DNA from: an uncultured Kineothrix sp.
GTDB lineage: Bacteria; Bacillota; Clostridia; Lachnospirales; Lachnospiraceae
Assembly: GCA_910588855.1 (NCBI GenBank)
Contig: CAJUSR010000053.1
Location: forward strand, 1 to 7,584
Length of the DNA: 7,584 bases
Reading direction: 5' to 3'
The translations under genes and the position numbers were made by a program. Shown here in pieces: positions 4,866 through 7,584 of the stretch (its first letter is position 1; every line of letters starts with the position of its first letter). The notes under the pieces are model-generated. The model was not told the origin of the DNA and ran no database searches. It worked only from the letters and a program-made list of their open reading frames with translations.

Positions 4866-5192
4866 TCACATTAAATGCGTGTCGCTCCATTTTTTCATGT
4901 CTCTCAAAATAGGGATGAAACTTTTTCCAAGGTCAGCCAGGGAATACTCCACCTTCGGAGGCACTTCCTGATAGATATAGCGGGAGATAAAGCCGTCCTG
5001 TTCCAGTTCCCGGAGCTGCTTGGTAAGGGTGGACTGCGTGATGTCCCCAAGCCTCCGCCTCAGTTCCCCGAACCTCTGCACTTCATATTCCGCGATGTAC
5101 CATAATATCGTTATCTTCCATTTCCCGCTCAGGATGTTCTGTACTCTGACCATAGCCGCACATTGGGGCAGCGGCGCTTTCATATTGCTCAT
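4866..5192 (-). CDS. HxlR-family winged-helix transcriptional regulator
   Basis: A 108-residue DNA-binding protein of the HxlR/YodB type, about the family length. GKWKITILWYI at 23-33 is the typical N-terminal signature, ITQSTLTKQLRELEQDGFI at 51-69 is the recognition helix region, and VPPKVEYSL at 77-85 is the wing. A single cysteine, C11, lies where YodB- and HypR-type members carry their redox or electrophile sensor, so thiol sensing is possible (inference). The ATG at 5190-5192 is chosen because AGGAGG lies 7 nt upstream. An in-frame ATG at 5214-5216 overlaps the -10 box and cannot be used. It probably controls itself and the divergent pyrD operon through the shared 5193-5357 region, and lies upstream of the metallophosphoesterase gene. 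Confidence 0.92.
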   Translation of the reverse strand: MSNMKAPLPQCAAMVRVQNILSGKWKITILWYIAEYEVQRFGELRRRLGDITQSTLTKQLRELEQDGFISRYIYQEVPPKVEYSLADLGKSFIPILRDMKKWSDTHLM

Positions 5193-5199
5193 GTGGTTC

Positions 5200-5205
5200 C
5201 CTCCT
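5200..5205 (-). promoter_or_regulatory. HxlR gene ribosome binding site
   Basis: AGGAGG on the minus strand within AAAAGGAGGG, spaced 7 nt from the ATG at 5192. It decides the start of the regulator gene. Confidence 0.85.
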
Positions 5206-5214
5206 TTTGCCAGC

Positions 5215-5243
5215 ATTATACTATATCCGCTCTTTCAATTCAA
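5215..5243 (-). promoter_or_regulatory. Promoter of the HxlR regulator gene
   Basis: On the minus strand TTGAAT (5238-5243), a 17-nt spacer and TATAAT (5215-5220). Transcription would start near 5208, giving a leader of about 16 nt that begins just before the ribosome binding site. Confidence 0.7.
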
Positions 5244-5257
5244 GGTACTATGTTTTT

Positions 5258-5271
5258 TGATACCGGTATCA
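5258..5271. promoter_or_regulatory. 14-bp perfect palindrome, probable operator
   Basis: TGATACCGGTATCA is perfectly self-complementary. It lies between the divergent HxlR and pyrD promoters, 15 bp upstream of the HxlR -35 box. GTAC words at 5245-5248 and 5300-5303 flank it. A dimeric regulator, most simply the adjacent HxlR protein, is the likely ligand (inference). Confidence 0.55.
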
Positions 5272-5322
5272 TTTTTCACACTATAAACGAAAAAAGACAG
5301 TACTTTTCTTTTTTCTGCCAGT

Positions 5323-5331
5323 TGTTATAAT
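5323..5331 (+). promoter_or_regulatory. Extended -10 promoter of the pyrD operon
   Basis: TGTTATAAT combines a TG motif with a perfect TATAAT (5326-5331). No good -35 box is visible 17 nt upstream (CTTTTC), which fits an extended -10 promoter or an activator. The start site would be near 5338. Confidence 0.65.
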
Positions 5332-5343
5332 GTGATTCAAGAA

Positions 5344-5349
5344 AGGAGG
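5344..5349 (+). promoter_or_regulatory. pyrD ribosome binding site pointing to an ATA start
   Basis: AGGAGG within GAAAGGAGGC. It lies 8 nt before an in-frame ATA at 5358 and 20 nt before the first standard start, GTG at 5370. The normal spacing argues for initiation at ATA. Confidence 0.7.
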
Positions 5350-5357
5350 CGGACGGG

Positions 5358-6272
5358 ATAAACACATCAGTGGATATAGCGGGCATCACATTGAAGAACC
5401 CGGTGATGCCTGCGTCCGGGACATTCGGCTCCGGGCAGGAATACAGCGGGTTTATAGACCTGAACCGGTTAGGGGCAGTGGTCACAAAAGGCGTGTCCCT
5501 TGTCCCGTGGGAGGGGAATCCCACACCAAGGATCATGGAAACGGCCAGCGGCATGATAAACGCGGTGGGGCTGCAGAATCCGGGGATTGATGTCCTTATC
5601 GAGAGGGACCTTCCTTTCCTCAGACAGTTTGACACGAAAGTCATTGTCAATGTCTGCGGCAGTACCGTGGCGGATTATCTGAGAGCCGTGGAACGGCTGG
5701 CCGGGCAGGGGATAGACATGCTGGAGATCAATATTTCCTGCCCGAACGTGGAGCATGGCGGGATAGCTTTCGGGCAGGAACCGGGCATGGTGGAGTACAT
5801 CACGAAGGAGATAAAAAAGAAAGCGGCGCAGCCCGTTTCCATGAAGCTGACACCGAATGTCACGGATATAACGGAGATTGCGAAAGCGGCAGAGGCAGGG
5901 GGAGCGGATGCGCTCTCACTGATCAATACCATCACGGGCATGAGGATTGACGTGAAGAAAAGGACATTCAGCGTGGCGAATAAGACGGGCGGGCTGTCCG
6001 GGCCTGCAATAAAACCGGTTGCGCTGCGGATGGTATGGCAGACCTGCCGGGCGGTAAGCATCCCGGTCATCGGGATGGGAGGAATCCAGTCGGCGGAGGA
6101 TGCCCTGGAGTTCATCATGGCCGGAGCCGCGGCGGTGGCAGTCGGGACGGCAAATTTCAGGAACCCTTGCGCCATGCCGGAGATCATCGAGGGACTGGAA
6201 AAGTACATGGAGGAAAACGGTATCACGGACCTGCAGGAGATCAGGGGTATCGTCAACAGGAAGGAGAAATGA
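5358..6272 (+). CDS. pyrD: Dihydroorotate dehydrogenase, class 1B catalytic subunit
   Basis: FMN enzyme oxidising dihydroorotate to orotate in pyrimidine synthesis, in the cytoplasm. Counting from ATA, the 304-residue protein starts MNTSVDIAGITLKNP, the usual opening of class 1B enzymes. It shows ASGTFGSGQEY (about 19-29), TKGVSL (43-48), NAVGLQNPG (68-76), and NISCPNVEHGG (125-135) with catalytic C128. MKLTPNVTDI (162-171), INTITGMRID (189-198) and KTGGLSGPAIKP (209-220) follow. The FMN phosphate-binding end is IPVIGMGGI...GTANFRNP. Starting at GTG 5370 would drop the first four conserved residues and leave the ribosome binding site 20 nt away. ATA is either a true rare start or a mutated ATG that weakens expression. 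Class 1B enzymes normally pair with the electron-transfer subunit PyrK, which is not seen here. First gene of an operon with the radical SAM gene 3 nt downstream. Confidence 0.93.
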   Translation: MNTSVDIAGITLKNPVMPASGTFGSGQEYSGFIDLNRLGAVVTKGVSLVPWEGNPTPRIMETASGMINAVGLQNPGIDVLIERDLPFLRQFDTKVIVNVCGSTVADYLRAVERLAGQGIDMLEINISCPNVEHGGIAFGQEPGMVEYITKEIKKKAAQPVSMKLTPNVTDITEIAKAAEAGGADALSLINTITGMRIDVKKRTFSVANKTGGLSGPAIKPVALRMVWQTCRAVSIPVIGMGGIQSAEDALEFIMAGAAAVAVGTANFRNPCAMPEIIEGLEKYMEENGITDLQEIRGIVNRKEK

Positions 6273-6275
6273 CTT

Positions 6276-7160
6276 ATGCATTACACAGGAACCATATGGA
6301 GGCCGCCTTACGAGGCATGCAGTGCGCTGATCCAGGTGACGGCAGGATGCACACACCACAAATGTAAATTCTGCACGCTTTATGAGGACGTGCCGTTTAA
6401 GTTCCGCATGTCGCCCTTATCAGAGGTGGAGGCGGACCTGAAGGAAATGAGCCGCTACTACAGGAACGCAAAGAGGGTATTCTTTACCGGGGCAAACCCG
6501 TTCGTCTTAAGTTTTGACAAGCTGAAAACGCTGGCAGAACTTGTAAGGAAATATTACTCGAAGGCAGAGTCCATCGGCTGCTTTGCCCGCATTACCGACA
6601 TCACGCCAAAGACCACGGAGCAGCTAAGGGAACTGCGGGAGCTTGGGTACAACAGCCTTACCATCGGCGTGGAGGCGGGGGATGAGGAATCCTTGTCCTT
6701 CATGCATAAAGGGTTCGGGGTAAAGGAGGTCATAGAAGAGTGCGGCAGGCTGGATGAAGTGGGCATGGATTATAATTTCTTTTACCTTGCCGGGATATAC
6801 GGCTCCGGGCATATGGAGGACGGGGTGAAGAACACGGCGGAGGTGTTCAACAGGCTCCACCCGAAGATCATCGTTTCCTCCATGCTGACCATCTACCCGA
6901 CTTCGGAACTGTACCAGGAGATCCAGGCAGGAAACTGGACGGAGGAAACGGAGATAGAAAAGCTGTATGAACTGAGGACGCTGATTGAAAAACTTGACAT
7001 TGACACCTATTTTGCCACAATGGGCGCATCGAACTGCGTCAATGTGGAAGGCCACCTGCCGAAGGATAAGAAAAAAATGATAAAGTGGCTGGATGAGGTC
7101 ATCGGCTCCGTGGATGAGAAGGAGCTGCGCAGATACCGTGAGAACCTGCGGCATCTGTAA
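6276..7160 (+). CDS. Radical SAM protein with CX4CX2C cluster motif
   Basis: A 294-residue radical SAM enzyme of unknown substrate. GCTHHKCKFC at 24-33 supplies the [4Fe-4S] ligands C25, C30 and C33, spaced CX4CX2C instead of the common CX3CX2C. VFFTGANPF at 68-76 corresponds to the strand that binds the SAM amino group, and TIGVEAGDEESL at 129-140 to the SAM ribose region. The order fits a single TIM-barrel domain. The C-terminus (about 220-294) is charged and helical. No cysteine-rich SPASM or Twitch extension is seen; other cysteines are scattered (15, 102, 156, 254). AAGGAG at 6261-6266 lies 9 nt before the ATG, inside the pyrD end, so translation is coupled to pyrD. NudC-like sequence follows 11 nt after its stop. 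The neighbours do not define the substrate. Confidence 0.9.
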   Translation: MHYTGTIWRPPYEACSALIQVTAGCTHHKCKFCTLYEDVPFKFRMSPLSEVEADLKEMSRYYRNAKRVFFTGANPFVLSFDKLKTLAELVRKYYSKAESIGCFARITDITPKTTEQLRELRELGYNSLTIGVEAGDEESLSFMHKGFGVKEVIEECGRLDEVGMDYNFFYLAGIYGSGHMEDGVKNTAEVFNRLHPKIIVSSMLTIYPTSELYQEIQAGNWTEETEIEKLYELRTLIEKLDIDTYFATMGASNCVNVEGHLPKDKKKMIKWLDEVIGSVDEKELRRYRENLRHL

Positions 7161-7171
7161 AGGGGGCAGGG

Positions 7172-7584
7172 ATGATACAGGATATCTCACCCTGCAGGCT
7201 GGATAACGCATACCGTGAAACAGTCCCGGCCTTGGATGACTGCGTTTTTTCCTTCAGGGGAGATAAGGTACTTTTACGGGAAGGGGAGGATGGGTGCAGG
7301 AGCCTGCCATCCTTCCGGGATTTACAGTATCCGGCGGAGGAAATGCCCCGCCAGGCTGTATTCCTGTTCCGGGTGGATAAGGAACCTATTTTCCTGCTGG
7401 ACGGGACAGCGCCCGGAGGCTGCGGTATTTCCCGGTCTGCGGGTTAAAAGGCATTTTGCCGGGATGGGCTTTCTTTGCGGGAGTTACAGCCCTGCATTTA
7501 AACCACTGGTATGAAAGGAACAGGTATTGTGAATATTATCCCCCTTGGGAGCCACCAGTTTCCCGCTTCAGAGCCATCCGGAAA
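7172..7584 (+). pseudogene. Frameshifted NudC-like NAD diphosphatase, 5' part
   Basis: The ATG at 7172 has AGGGGG 5 nt upstream and opens MIQDISPCRLDNAY, the kind of start seen in clostridial NudC (NADH pyrophosphatase, Nudix) proteins. GDKVLLREGEDG and AVFLFRVDKEPIFLL also fit the N-terminal domain. The frame stops at TAA 7445-7447. The homology continues in the -1 frame from about 7420 with LRYFPVCGLKGILPGWAFFAG, ending around HLNHWYERNRYC, the segment before the zinc ribbon. A base was therefore lost near 7415-7425. The zinc-ribbon cysteines expected next are not readable in one frame. Pieces resembling GSHQFPASE and RAIRK lie in different frames, which suggests further small indels. The Nudix box would lie beyond the window. 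The alternative to a decayed gene is sequencing error. Confidence 0.68.

Noticed and set aside
5193..5216. Longer N-terminus for the HxlR regulator from the ATG at 5214-5216
   Set aside because: That ATG overlaps the -10 box, so it would not be in the transcript; AGGAGG is placed for the ATG at 5192.
5469..6359. Several long open frames antisense or out of frame to pyrD
   Set aside because: GC-rich coding shadows; the PyrD frame carries all conserved motifs.

Overview
The window looks like chromosomal sequence of a Gram-positive gut-type Clostridia, most likely Lachnospiraceae. The evidence is strong AGGAGG-type ribosome binding sites, consensus sigma-A promoters, and the look of the HxlR, PyrD-1B, radical SAM and NudC-like proteins. 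This placement is inference; no rRNA or marker gene is present. The window splits into an AT-rich accessory half (about 1-3940) and a GC-richer, ordinary-looking half (about 3944-7584).

Left end (39-845, minus strand): a complete type III toxin-antitoxin locus of the ToxIN/AbiQ type. It has a perfect-consensus promoter, three tandem 38-39 nt repeats encoding the antitoxin RNA, a hairpin attenuator, the ToxN endoribonuclease gene and a closing terminator. All parts are in the canonical order.

846-1507 has no convincing gene. It holds repeated TGTCGAAT and GGGGTAAA words with G-quadruplex potential, a strong plus-strand terminator with no obvious gene in front of it, a long hairpin, and several direct and inverted repeats.

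1508-3761 (plus strand): a very AT-rich, tightly spaced two-gene module. The first protein carries a DGxQR motif in a DGQHR/DUF262-like (ParB-like fold) setting. The second ends in a HEPN-like domain with an R-x4-H ribonuclease motif. I cannot match the pair to a named defence or toxin-antitoxin system. Near-identical 41/42 nt direct repeats, each containing a 10-bp inverted repeat, flank the module at 1321-1361 and 3830-3871, and perfect 17-nt repeats lie outside them. The module therefore looks like a discrete exchangeable cassette in a defence island next to ToxIN.

3944-5192 (minus strand): an HxlR-family regulator followed by a membrane-anchored metallophosphoesterase, probably co-transcribed. 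A divergent promoter region (5193-5357) with a 14-bp perfect palindrome separates them from a plus-strand operon. That operon holds a class 1B dihydroorotate dehydrogenase (which seems to start at a rare ATA codon), a radical SAM protein with CX4CX2C spacing, and a frameshifted, decaying NudC-like NAD diphosphatase gene that runs off the window.

The most interesting content is the ParB-like/HEPN cassette with its flanking repeats and its position beside a complete ToxIN locus.
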